Source of the DNA: Chitinophagaceae bacterium
GTDB taxonomy: Bacteria > Bacteroidota > Bacteroidia > Chitinophagales > Chitinophagaceae
Assembly: GCA_016710745.1 (NCBI GenBank)
Contig: JADJVB010000010.1
Span: 1,116,001-1,180,000, forward strand
DNA: 64,000 nt
Reading direction: 5' to 3'
Made by a program: the position numbers and the translations under genes
Notes under the pieces: model-generated
What the model saw: only the letters and a program-made list of their open reading frames with translations
The model's database searches: none
What the model was told of the DNA's origin: nothing
In this document: piece after piece, positions 1 through 9,700 of the stretch
Layout of the letters: each line of letters starts with the position of its first letter
How positions within the stretch are numbered: the first letter of the stretch is position 1

Positions 1-169
1 CTGTAAATTATTGAAATCATACCTGGGCACTTAAAACGCTTTTCTGCGGGACCAAAAGTACAGCTAGTGAACAGGCTGTTTTTGTTTTTAAAGCCGGTGT
101 ATGCCTGCAAATTCAATTTTAATAATCCTTAATTTTCCCCGAAATTTGCACAACAATAAAAAACTGTAA

Positions 170-1380
170 ATGTCAATTGAAATAAAAGTGCCAACTGTAG
201 GAGAGAGTATCAGTGAAGTAACCCTGGTTAAATGGCATAAACAAGATGGCGAATATGCCGAAAGGGATGAGGTAATTGCAGAACTGGAAAGTGAAAAAGC
301 CACCTTTGAGTTAAATGCAGAGCAGGCCGGTGTTATTAAAACCATCGCCAAAGAAGGAGATACTTTGAATATTGGTGATGTGGTGTGTTCAATTGATACC
401 GATGCGCCCCCCCCCCCCCCAAGGAGAAATCAGCGCAAGAGCCTGAGAAAATTACGGCAGAAAAGAAAGAAACAACGGCCACAAAATCTCATGATAACAT
501 AAAAGCTACTCCGGTAGCAGCCGCGATCATTGCTGATAAAAAAGTTGATGTAAAATCGGTATCTGCATCAGGCAGTAACGGCCGTATCATGAAGCAGGAT
601 GTAATGGAGGCTTTAAATAATCCGGGCCGCAGGCCGGGCACGGTTTTGTTTGAGCGGAATGACCGTGAGCAGAAAATGAGTAACCTGCGTAAAACGATCA
701 GCCGCCGTTTGGTAGAAGCCAAGAATACTACGGCGATGCTTACCACCTTTAACGAAGTGGATATGAGCGCTATCATGGAGATCAGAAAAAAATACAAGGA
801 TAAATTTAAAGAACTGCATGGTGTAAACCTGGGCTTTATGAGCTTCTTTACCAAGGCCTGTACGTTTGCCTTACAGGAATGGCCATCGGTAAATGCCTAT
901 ATAGACGGAGAGAACATCATTTACCACGATTACTGTGACATATCCATCGCCGTTAGTGCGCCCAAAGGCCTGGTAGTGCCGGTTATCCGAAATGCCGAGA
1001 GCTTAAGTATGGCAGGCATTGAAGCCGCAGTAGTGGAATTGGCTACCAAGGCGAAAGACAATAAATTAACGATCGAGGAAATGACCGGTGGTACATTCAC
1101 CATCACCAACGGAGGCATTTTTGGTTCAATGATGAGCACACCCATAATCAATATTCCGCAGAGCGCCATTTTAGGCATGCACAATATTTTAGAAAGACCC
1201 ATGGCCGTGAACGGCCAGGTGGTGATCAAACCCATGATGTACCTGGCCCTGAGTTATGATCATCGTATTATTGATGGCCGCGAATCAGTGGGGTTTTTAG
1301 TAAGGGTAAAAGAATTACTCGAAAACCCCGGTTTATTATTGTTTGGCAAAGACCCGGTGAAGAGTTTACTGGAATTGTAA
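170..1380 (+). CDS. odhB: Dihydrolipoyllysine succinyltransferase (E2 of 2-oxoglutarate dehydrogenase), frameshifted
   Basis: E2 core enzyme of the 2-oxoglutarate dehydrogenase complex, moving succinyl groups from lipoamide to CoA in the TCA cycle. The N-terminal lipoyl domain (about residues 1-76) has the lipoylated lysine in ELESEKATF (K43). A proline linker follows, then an E3-binding domain (ATPVAAAIIADKK... GSNGRIMKQDV) and the catalytic acyltransferase domain ending with YDHRIIDGR (H365 and D369 of the corrected protein). The reading frame breaks at a run of 14 C at 407-420 inside the proline linker; 15 (or 12) C would join the halves at 170-502 and 421-1380 into about 403 residues, the usual length. 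The lipoyl and catalytic parts are otherwise intact, so an under-called homopolymer is likelier than decay, though tract-length variation cannot be excluded. The E1 gene is not in the window. Confidence 0.93.
407..420 (+). repeat. Poly-C tract (14 C) in odhB linker
   Basis: Fourteen consecutive C encode the proline linker between the lipoyl and E3-binding domains of odhB. The length is one short of keeping the frame. This is the longest G/C homopolymer noticed in the window. Confidence 0.95.
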
Positions 1381-1414
1381 ATAAGTGTTTTGTTCTCTTT
1401 GCAAAAAAATATTT

Positions 1415-1449
1415 AGCCTGCATAATAAAACTGCAGGCTTTACTTTTAC
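1415..1449 (+). terminator. Probable rho-independent terminator after odhB
   Basis: AGCCTGC (1415-1421) pairs with GCAGGCT (1433-1439) and is followed by the T-rich stretch TTTACTTTTAC. It lies between odhB and the methyltransferase gene that starts at 1453. Confidence 0.6.
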
Positions 1450-1452
1450 TCC

Positions 1453-2616
1453 ATGCGTTATCATTCTTATTTAAACTCAGCAGCGGCTATCATTGATTCG
1501 TACAAGGGAGATATTCCCTTTGCTGTTTTCATAAAAAAATATTTTTCGGCAAATAAAAAATACGGAGGACGCGACCGGAAGCAAATAGCAGCCCTTTGTT
1601 ATAATTTTTACCGCCTTGGTAAAGCCCTGCCCAAACTGCCGGTTTCAGAAAAAATAATTGTCGCTACATTTTTATGTGAACAGGCCGACAATGATTTCCT
1701 GCAATTTCATAAACCTGAATGGAATGCGGTTGTTGCCCAACCACTTAGTGAAAAACTGAAAATTGCCGGTCTGTCAACTGAATTGGTCTTTCCCTGGCCC
1801 GATGAATTAAGTGCGGGAATCGAAGTTGAGGGGTTCGGTAATTCTTTTTTTCAGCAACCCGATCTGTTCCTTCGGGTAAGGCCCGGTAAAACAGAAGCGG
1901 TTATCGGAAAACTGAGTGGCGCTGGCCTGGCCTTTCAAAAACTGGAAAACGATTGTATTGCATTACCTAATGCCAGCAAACTGGATGCGATTGTTGACAT
2001 TGATAAAGAAGTGATCATCCAGGATTTTAATTCACAACGGGTCTTACATTTTCTCAAGGAAATTTCACCGGGCATGCCTCATCCTGTGCGGGTTTGGGAT
2101 TGCTGCGCCGCCAGTGGCGGTAAATCGATCCAGGTTTACGATATCTTAAACGGCGAATTGGAATTAACCGTTTCCGATATCCGGGAAAGCATTTTATCAA
2201 ACCTTAAAAAAAGATTCGAAACTGCCGGCATCAGCGAATTCAGATCCTTTCTGGCAGATCTGACTGATGCCGATTGCCCTTTACCCGTTGCCGGTTGCCA
2301 GTTGATTATCTGCGACGCACCCTGCACCGGCAGCGGCACCTGGAGCCGTACAACCGAGCAACTATATTATTTTAAAAAGAAAACAATTGATGAGTATGCT
2401 GCCCTGCAGCGGAAAATTGTGGCTAATGTTATTCCGTATCTACAACAGGATGGCCTGTTCATTTATATCACCTGTTCTGTTTTTAAAAAAGAGAACGAAG
2501 CCCTGGCCGATTTTATCAAAGAAAAATTCCACCTGCAATTGCTGCAGATGGAATTACTAAAAGGTTATGATAAAAAAGCAGATTCGATGTTCGTTGCCGT
2601 TTTTAAAAAAGGGTAA
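1453..2616 (+). CDS. RsmB/NSUN-family RNA (cytosine-5-)-methyltransferase
   Basis: Predicted SAM-dependent m5C methyltransferase of the RsmB/Fmu/NOL1-NOP2-sun family, acting on rRNA. The Rossmann-type SAM site is WDCCAASGGKS around residue 216. Motif IV is DAPCTGSGTW (D288, C291) and motif VI is ITCSVFKKENE with Cys341, which is the nucleophile in this family. The N-terminal third resembles the NusB-like/RNA-binding region of RsmB in reduced form, and the protein (387 residues) is shorter than E. coli RsmB (about 430). It is monocistronic, and its stop is 3 bp from the convergent subtilase gene. Family assignment is firm; the exact rRNA position is inference. Confidence 0.88.
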   Translation: MRYHSYLNSAAAIIDSYKGDIPFAVFIKKYFSANKKYGGRDRKQIAALCYNFYRLGKALPKLPVSEKIIVATFLCEQADNDFLQFHKPEWNAVVAQPLSEKLKIAGLSTELVFPWPDELSAGIEVEGFGNSFFQQPDLFLRVRPGKTEAVIGKLSGAGLAFQKLENDCIALPNASKLDAIVDIDKEVIIQDFNSQRVLHFLKEISPGMPHPVRVWDCCAASGGKSIQVYDILNGELELTVSDIRESILSNLKKRFETAGISEFRSFLADLTDADCPLPVAGCQLIICDAPCTGSGTWSRTTEQLYYFKKKTIDEYAALQRKIVANVIPYLQQDGLFIYITCSVFKKENEALADFIKEKFHLQLLQMELLKGYDKKADSMFVAVFKKG

Positions 2617-2619
2617 GTT

Positions 2620-5031
2620 TTATTGTCTTACTATTTTCCTGGTAATTTCTTTATTGTCATTCAACCTCACGGTCACAAAATAAATGCCGCCACCCATTTT
2701 TTTCATGGGTATGTTATAGGTTGTGGCCCCAATCGCCTGCTGGTTGGTTGATTGATAAACCAGTTGTCCGGCTGCATTGTGAATTAATATATCCACCTTA
2801 ACAGCGGTCTTCCTTTCCACCAACACCTTAAGGTCGTCTTTCACCGGGTTCGGACTGATAACAAGTTGTTCTTTTATGGCAGCCACACAAACCTGAGGAT
2901 CATTGGTGATCGTTACCAAGGCAGTATCCGCACAGGTAAAACCGTTTGTTGCAATCAGCCGGTAAATGCCGGCTGTTGTGATCGCCGTTGGCGTTGAAAC
3001 CGCCGTGCCGCCCAGGCTCCAGTTCGTGGTTAAACCGGTGGTTGTAAACAACGTGGTTAAATTTATAATACTGTCGGTGCATTTAGTAATAGTGATATCC
3101 GCACCTAAATTGGGTTTAGGGTTTACTGCCAGGTTAACAACTGCGGTATCAGCACAGCCGCTGTTGTTAACAGCAATCAATTGGTAAGTACCGGCAGCAA
3201 TAACGGCCGCAGGATTTGCGACTGCATTGCCACCCAGTGTCCAGGTAGGCGTTAGGCCGGTGGTTATAAACTGCGTGGTAAGATCAAAAGAATTGCCTGC
3301 ACATACCCCAACCGATTTATCTACGCCCAGGGCAGGCCGTGGGGTAAAATTGATGGTCATGCTATCCAGATAAAAACTGGTATCAGTGGCGATATCCATT
3401 CTGAAACGATACACAATGCCGCTTGCCGGGAAACTGCGCAGATCATCAACGTAAGAAAAATTATTCAGCTTAAAGGCTCCGGTGGAAGTATGGGTACTGA
3501 TATCAGTATAAGCAGTTTGTCCGGGTAATTTTCTTTGTACCACAATACCGATCGCCGAATCTGTTTTAGCCGCCCATGATAAACTAACCGAACAGTTGCT
3601 CACAACAGATTGCTGTGTATATAGTTCTTTGATCAGCTTTACAAATGCTTTTTTCACGTCGGGAATGCCATAGCCAACCCGGTTATCGGGGTTATTCGCC
3701 CGGGTTGCCGATTCCTGCAACACCGAAATGATCCGCATATTATTGACTTCGGGAAAAGCCTGCCACAAACAGGTGGTAATGCCGGCCATATTAGGCGTGG
3801 CAAATGAAGTGCCGCTGCCAAAACACGGATCGCCTGTAGATGCGTTCGCAATAACAGCCGCTACGCCAACGGCCGCAACAGCCGGTTTTATTTGTCCGTC
3901 GCTGCTGGGACCATAACTGCTGAAGCTGCCAACAACACCCGAGGTGCTGACAGCACCAACAGCCATCACGCTATCCGCATCCGAAGGGGTGATCAGGTAA
4001 TGCCACGCACTATTGCCTTCGTTACCGGCCGCGATAACACAGATCATTCCTTTTTTGGCTGCATAATCAGCTCCCCTGGCACTTAACGTAGTATTGCCAT
4101 TTAAGTCGTTGGCATAGGTATAATTAAAAATGGGGTTATCAAAGGTAAAATAGCCCAGCGAAGTGGAGGTAATATCTACGCCCAGGCTATCAGCTCTTTC
4201 CATGCCGGCTACCCAGTTTTGTTCTTCAATGGGGTACTCCGAGTTAACATCCTCTGTACGGTATAAATAAAAAGAGGTTTTTGGTGCCGTTCCCATAAAT
4301 GACCCCGGAAGGTTTGCTGCGATGGTGCTTAAACACTGCATGCCGTGTGTATGATCCTCATTTACACTGACCTCGCCGGCCACAAAATCCCAGGTACCCA
4401 GTATCTGGTTGTTGATCCGGATGCTGTCGAAAGTTTTGAGTGTTAGATAATGATAGAACCCGGCATCCAGAACAGCCATTTGCATACCCTGCCCCCTGAA
4501 ACCGCGATTGTGTAAAAACTCTCCGTTATGTAAATGTACCTGGCCATAGCTGGCGCCATAATTATAATAATCGCCGGTAATGATATTCGACGGCACCGGG
4601 TCGGGGGTATTCAATAGTTCAGCGTCTAATTTTTTATTCACCGGCGTAATGCCCTGGTTATTTCTCGGCGCCATTGGCCCGCTGCTGATCACAAACGGGA
4701 AACCGTTTATTTTAGCTAAAGCTGCGACGTCGGTCGTTTGTATCAATACCTGGTTTAGCCATTTTGAACTGTTCAGGATGGTAACCGCACCGGCCATTCT
4801 TATACTGTCGATATACCTTGGTGTAATGGGTAAATCAGAAGAATCAATAGCGATGCCATACCTTATTCTCCTGTCAATGGAGCGCTGCGTAAGGTATTGA
4901 AGGGGGCTGCTGAGCGAAAAAGGATTGGTGCCCTTGTCTTTCAGTTTCACAATATATTTTGAGAACTGGGCCTGGCTTTCGGATGAAATGGCCATTAACC
5001 CAATTAAAATAAAGAGTACAATTTTTTTCAT
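2620..5031 (-). CDS. Secreted S8 subtilisin-like serine peptidase with T9SS type A sorting domain
   Basis: Exported serine protease of 803 residues. A Sec signal peptide (MKKIVLFILIGLMAISSESQ, cleavage near AQA/AQF) precedes the peptidase domain. The catalytic triad is Asp189 in AVLDAGF, His229 in EDHTHGMQ and Ser409 in GSGTSFATPNMAG, with oxyanion Asn337 in IAAGNEGN. Two tandem Ig-like repeats of about 70 residues follow (each with a GLTxxWxLGGxAV motif and a CADTA end). The last 80 residues have the type A sorting pattern: ISPNPVKDDL, IHNAAGQLVYQ, and GGGIYFVTV...KIVRQ at the C-terminus. It should therefore be exported by Sec and then moved through SprA to the cell surface. It lies downstream of fabH on the same strand, 26 bp away. 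The substrate is not predictable. Confidence 0.93.
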   Translation of the reverse strand: MKKIVLFILIGLMAISSESQAQFSKYIVKLKDKGTNPFSLSSPLQYLTQRSIDRRIRYGIAIDSSDLPITPRYIDSIRMAGAVTILNSSKWLNQVLIQTTDVAALAKINGFPFVISSGPMAPRNNQGITPVNKKLDAELLNTPDPVPSNIITGDYYNYGASYGQVHLHNGEFLHNRGFRGQGMQMAVLDAGFYHYLTLKTFDSIRINNQILGTWDFVAGEVSVNEDHTHGMQCLSTIAANLPGSFMGTAPKTSFYLYRTEDVNSEYPIEEQNWVAGMERADSLGVDITSTSLGYFTFDNPIFNYTYANDLNGNTTLSARGADYAAKKGMICVIAAGNEGNSAWHYLITPSDADSVMAVGAVSTSGVVGSFSSYGPSSDGQIKPAVAAVGVAAVIANASTGDPCFGSGTSFATPNMAGITTCLWQAFPEVNNMRIISVLQESATRANNPDNRVGYGIPDVKKAFVKLIKELYTQQSVVSNCSVSLSWAAKTDSAIGIVVQRKLPGQTAYTDISTHTSTGAFKLNNFSYVDDLRSFPASGIVYRFRMDIATDTSFYLDSMTINFTPRPALGVDKSVGVCAGNSFDLTTQFITTGLTPTWTLGGNAVANPAAVIAAGTYQLIAVNNSGCADTAVVNLAVNPKPNLGADITITKCTDSIINLTTLFTTTGLTTNWSLGGTAVSTPTAITTAGIYRLIATNGFTCADTALVTITNDPQVCVAAIKEQLVISPNPVKDDLKVLVERKTAVKVDILIHNAAGQLVYQSTNQQAIGATTYNIPMKKMGGGIYFVTVRLNDNKEITRKIVRQ

Positions 5032-5057
5032 GGTATTTTTTTTAATTTTTTTCTCCG

Positions 5058-6053
5058 TTAACTATTATAGGCCCATTTCACCCAGGTAGCCCCCCAGGTA
5101 AAACCACCACCAAAAGCCGCCAGTATCAGGTTATCCCCTTTTTTTAACTGCTTTTCCCATTCCCACAAACACAGTGGCAGTGTAGCTGCCGTTGTATTGC
5201 CGTATTTTTCTATATTGATCATCACTTTTTCCTTTGGCAGCCCCATGCGGTTTGCAGTGGCATCAATGATACGCAGGTTGGCCTGGTGAGGCACCAGCCA
5301 GGCAATATCATCGGCAGTGAGTCCATTACGTTCCATCAACTCATAACTTACATCGGCCATACCTTTAACGGCAAATTTAAAAACCGATTGCCCTTCCTGG
5401 TATACATAATGTTCTCTGGCCAAAACGGTTTCAACCGTGGAAGGTTTTACCGAACCTCCGGCCTTCATGTGCAGGAATTTGCTGCCGCTTCCATCGCTTT
5501 TCAACAAACTGTCCTTTATTCCAATTTCTTCTTCCGTGCCCTCCAGTAAAATAGCTCCGGCGCCATCGCCAAAAATAATACAGGTGGTTCGGTCGCTGTA
5601 ATCCACAATACTGCTCATTTTATCAACGCCCACAATCACTACTTTCTTGTACCTGCCGCTCTCGATAAATGCGGCACCGGTAGTAATGGCATATAAAAAA
5701 CCGGAGCAGGCCGCCATCACATCAAAACTAAACGAGTTAACCGCGCCGATCTTGTCGCAAATGATATTGGCCGTGGCCGGAAAAACCATATCCGGCGTAA
5801 CTGTAGCACAAATCAAACAATCAATGTCTTCCGGTTTAATGCCTCTTTTTTGGCATAATTCCAACACGGCCGGTACGGCCAGATCGCTGCTCCCTTTTCC
5901 TTCTTCTTTTAATATCCGCCGTTCCGAAATCCCGGTTCTGCTAACAATCCACTCGTCGTTGGTATCTACCATTTTTTCCAATTCTGCGTTGGTTAGCCGG
6001 TACTCCGGTACATAACCGCCAACAGCAGTAATGGCAGCATTTATTTTTTGCAT
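5058..6053 (-). CDS. fabH: 3-oxoacyl-[ACP] synthase III
   Basis: KAS III condenses acetyl-CoA (or branched acyl-CoA) with malonyl-ACP to start fatty acid synthesis in the cytoplasm. The 331-residue protein is of normal length and has the complete Cys-His-Asn triad: Cys116 in AACSGFLYA, His256 in VPHQANLRI and Asn286 in YGNTTAATLP. The dimer-interface and glycine-rich end (AAFGGGFTWGA) is intact. It is divergent from ruvA; the 130-bp gap holds both promoters. In branched-chain-lipid Bacteroidota this enzyme commonly prefers branched starters, but that is not readable from this sequence. Confidence 0.96.
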   Translation of the reverse strand: MQKINAAITAVGGYVPEYRLTNAELEKMVDTNDEWIVSRTGISERRILKEEGKGSSDLAVPAVLELCQKRGIKPEDIDCLICATVTPDMVFPATANIICDKIGAVNSFSFDVMAACSGFLYAITTGAAFIESGRYKKVVIVGVDKMSSIVDYSDRTTCIIFGDGAGAILLEGTEEEIGIKDSLLKSDGSGSKFLHMKAGGSVKPSTVETVLAREHYVYQEGQSVFKFAVKGMADVSYELMERNGLTADDIAWLVPHQANLRIIDATANRMGLPKEKVMINIEKYGNTTAATLPLCLWEWEKQLKKGDNLILAAFGGGFTWGATWVKWAYNS

Positions 6054-6183
6054 GAAAGTTTCTGTTTACTTGATTTTTTTATTTTGCTAACGAAGCGTAA
6101 AAATACAGAAAAAACCTTAGTTGTTATTTAGGTGCTTTTGCTCACAAATAATCCTTATTTTCGCTACCGATAGGGTATAAATT

Positions 6184-6768
6184 ATGTACGCATATTTGCA
6201 AGGTAAGTTTACTTATAAAAGCCCGGCACAGGTTTATGTTGATGTTAATGGAGTGGGCTACGAAGTAAATATCAGCCTGAATACCTATTCGCAGCTGCAA
6301 AACCTGGATGCGGGGAAATTATTTACGCATCTTCAGGTTAAAGAAGATGCACATATATTATTTGGCTTTTTCGACAGGCAGGAAAAGGAGATGTTTGTAC
6401 TTTTAACCGGTGTATCGGGTGTTGGTGCTGCTACGGCCAGGATGATGTTGTCCTCCTTAAAACCGGAGGAAGTGCGGTTAGCGATTGTGCAAAGCAACAT
6501 AAAGCTGCTGGAAAGTGTCAAAGGAATAGGAAAAAAGACCGCCGAAAGGCTGGTTTTGGAATTAAAAGATAAATTAGGCAGAAGCACATTGGACTCAAAT
6601 CTTTCCACACCATTGGGCAATAGTTTGGAAACAGATGCGTTAAATGCGTTAACTGCCCTGGGAATTTCAAGGTCCCAGGCCGAGCATGCTATCCAAAAAA
6701 TTATCCGTGCCGAACCAGCCGTATCACAATTAGAAGACTTAATTAAAAAAGCCCTGAAAGCCATTTGA
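6184..6768 (+). CDS. ruvA: Holliday junction DNA helicase subunit RuvA
   Basis: RuvA binds four-way junctions and loads the RuvB motor for branch migration in recombinational repair. The 194-residue protein has the N-terminal OB domain (MYAYLQGKF..., VNGVGYEV), two helix-hairpin-helix motifs (LTGVSGVGAATA around residues 74-85, and VKGIGKKTAERL around 112-123), and a C-terminal three-helix domain (residues 150-194, ALTALGISRSQAEHAI) that contacts RuvB. sprA starts 29 bp downstream on the same strand, an arrangement I recall from other Bacteroidota, so the two are probably co-transcribed. Confidence 0.97.
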   Translation: MYAYLQGKFTYKSPAQVYVDVNGVGYEVNISLNTYSQLQNLDAGKLFTHLQVKEDAHILFGFFDRQEKEMFVLLTGVSGVGAATARMMLSSLKPEEVRLAIVQSNIKLLESVKGIGKKTAERLVLELKDKLGRSTLDSNLSTPLGNSLETDALNALTALGISRSQAEHAIQKIIRAEPAVSQLEDLIKKALKAI

Positions 6769-6797
6769 AAAGAACGCTACGTTAACTGATTTACCGG

Positions 6798-9700
6798 ATG
6801 TTGCTTATAAGAACAAAAAACTTGAAACTAACTGGCTCCATTGTGTTGGCGGTAATATTTTTTTTACTTCCTACCGATACCATTAAAGCCAGTCCCTATC
6901 ATTATCACCTGTATACTAATGTAGGTGATACCACTGTGCCTAATTATGGCGACAGCTTACATTATCCCATACGCGACCGGCGGGGAGATTATTTTTCGAG
7001 CGGAAACCGCAGCACATTTGATTTCGACAACCCGTCGAATATCAGAGATTCGGTTGTTTACGATGCCAAAACCCGCCGATACGTGGTGTATGAAAAAATC
7101 GGCAACAGGTATTACCGAACTACAACAACTTATAGTTTTGAAGAATATTGGAAAATACGCGACCGTCAGCTGGAAAACGAATATTTTCAGAAACGGGCTA
7201 ATTTGATGAGTATTCTCAACCGGGGACGTATCAAACCTAAACTATCTTTGTACGATAATTTATTTAACCGTCTTTTTGGTAATGGTAAAATAAATATTAC
7301 CCCCCAGGGTAATGTGGATCTAACGGCCGGATACCAGGGGCAGAATATCAAAAATCCAACCTTGCCCGAAAGAGCCCGAAAAAACGGGGGCTTCGATTTT
7401 GATATGAATGCGCAGGTAAATGTAAACGCCGATATCGGCGGTAAATTGAAATTCCCCATCAACTACAATACGCTGGCCAATTTCGGACAGGAAAATCAAC
7501 TGAAACTCGATTATACCGGTTTGGGTGACGAGATCATCAAACGATTCGAACTGGGCAACGTTTCTTTTCCGTCACGTAGTACCCTGATCCCCGGCGCGCA
7601 GCAACTGTTTGGCGTAAAAACCACGGTGCAGTTTGGTAAACTTTTTTTAACCGGGGTAATTGCCAATCAAAAATCGCAGCGCCAGTCGGCTAACCTGGCC
7701 GGTGGTACCGCATCACAACTCTTTGAGATAAAGGCCGACGAATACGAGGAAAACAGGCACTTTTTATTGGCGCAGTATTTTCGTGAGAACTACAATAAGG
7801 TAATGTCTAAATTACCAGCTATTACCGCACCTGTACAAATTCTCCGTATGGAAGTTTGGGTTACCAACAGAAATGGTACTACTACCGAAACCAGGGATGT
7901 GGTGGGTTTAGCCAACCTGGGCGAAACGGGGGGGGCTGTTTCCGGAATACCGTCAAATGGCAGTAATTCGCTTTATTCAAATATCATATCGAATCCGGGT
8001 AACCGAAATTCATCAACGGTGTTTAATAATTTGATCGCCCTGGGTCTAAATCCGGTTCAGGATTTTGAAAAAACCTTTGCCCGTAAACTGGATTCAACAC
8101 AGTATTTCTTTAACCGGCAGGCTGGTTTTATATCCTTAAGTCAACCGCTGCAAACCGATGAGGTGTTGGGTGTTGCCTATCAATATTCATACAATGGAAA
8201 AATTTTCCAGGTAGGCGAATTTTCGCAGGATCTGCCTCCCGATAGCGCACTGGCCACGCAAAAAATAATATTTTTAAAATTATTGAAAGCTACATCACAG
8301 CGCCCAACCCAACCCATCTGGAGCCTGATGATGAAGAACGTGTATGCGATAGGATATGGCACACTAACGCCTACTGATTTTAAACTGGATGTTTTGTACC
8401 AGGAGCCGGGTTTGGGCTGGAAGAGATATGTGCCTTTCGGAAATAAGAACCAGGGTTCTCCGATCATTTCGCTGATCAACCTCGACCGGTTAAATAACCA
8501 GCTGGATCCCCAACCCGACGGGGTGTTCGATTATGTGGAAGGATTTACCGTGTATTCGCAATACAGCAGGGTAATGTTTCCGGTGCTGCAGCCCTTTGGC
8601 CGCGACCTGGCAGTGGGTATTTATACCGATACCAGTGCAGTGCCGAATATCAAAGACAGTTTGTATTACGCCCTCTACGATTCTATAAAAGCGGTAGCGC
8701 AACAGTTTCCCAATCTGAACCGTTTCGTATTAAAAGGTTCGGCAAAAATATCCGGTTCTTCCGATATCAGTATCGGCTATAATATTCCTCCAGGTTCGGT
8801 AACGGTAACCGCCGGGGGCCGGGTGTTGATTGAAGGCGTAGACTATGATATTAATTACGATCTGGGTACCATTAAAATTACTAATTCGGCCATTGTAAAT
8901 TCGGGCATACCGGTGCAGGTTAATTATGAGAATAATGCGTCGTTCGGGTTGCAACAGCGAAGCTATATGGCTTTGCGCTGGGATTATATGGCGAAAAATA
9001 CAGCCAAAGAACAATTATCCATAGGAGGTACGGTAGTTCGGTTAAGCGAAAGGCCATTCTTCAGCAAAGTGAGTTACGATAACAGCAGTAATGGAGGTAC
9101 CAACGAACCCATTCGCAACGCGATGTATGGTATTGATGTGAATTACCGGAAAGAAATACCCCGTTTAACCAAGTTGCTGGATAAACTTCCTTTTTACAAA
9201 ACAACAGCGCCATCCACTTTAAATGTGTTCGCCGAAGGAGCATTTTTAAAACCCGGTCATGCGCCACAGATAGGTAAGGGTTCGAAAGGCGTTATTAATA
9301 TAGATGACTTCGACGGCACGCAGTCGGGATATGATCTGCGCTTTCCGCCGATCAGCTGGGCATTGGCCTCTCCGCCGTTTAAGGCAACCGACCGCAATGG
9401 CAACCTGATATTTCCTGAAGCCGAATTGAACGATGATATCAACGCAGGAAAAAACAGGGCCAGGATTGCGTGGTATCAGATTGAACAAACCTTACAGGAA
9501 TACAAGGGCGCAAATAATCCATTTGCCAACAACCCCATTGAATTAAGTGACCCCAGGGTACGTCAGGTATATTCGCGGGAGATTTTTCCGCAACGAACTA
9601 CCGGTTTTGGGGAGAGTTTACTCAACACGTTTGATTTGGCATACTACCCGGCCGACAAAGGGCCTTATAATTATGATGCCATCGGCGTTGAAACCAACGG

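Noticed and set aside
6136..6163. Promoter for ruvA (TTTTG and TATTTTCG)
   Set aside because: The spacer is about 15 bp, below the usual range, and the -7 box has a mismatch, so it is not listed as a feature.
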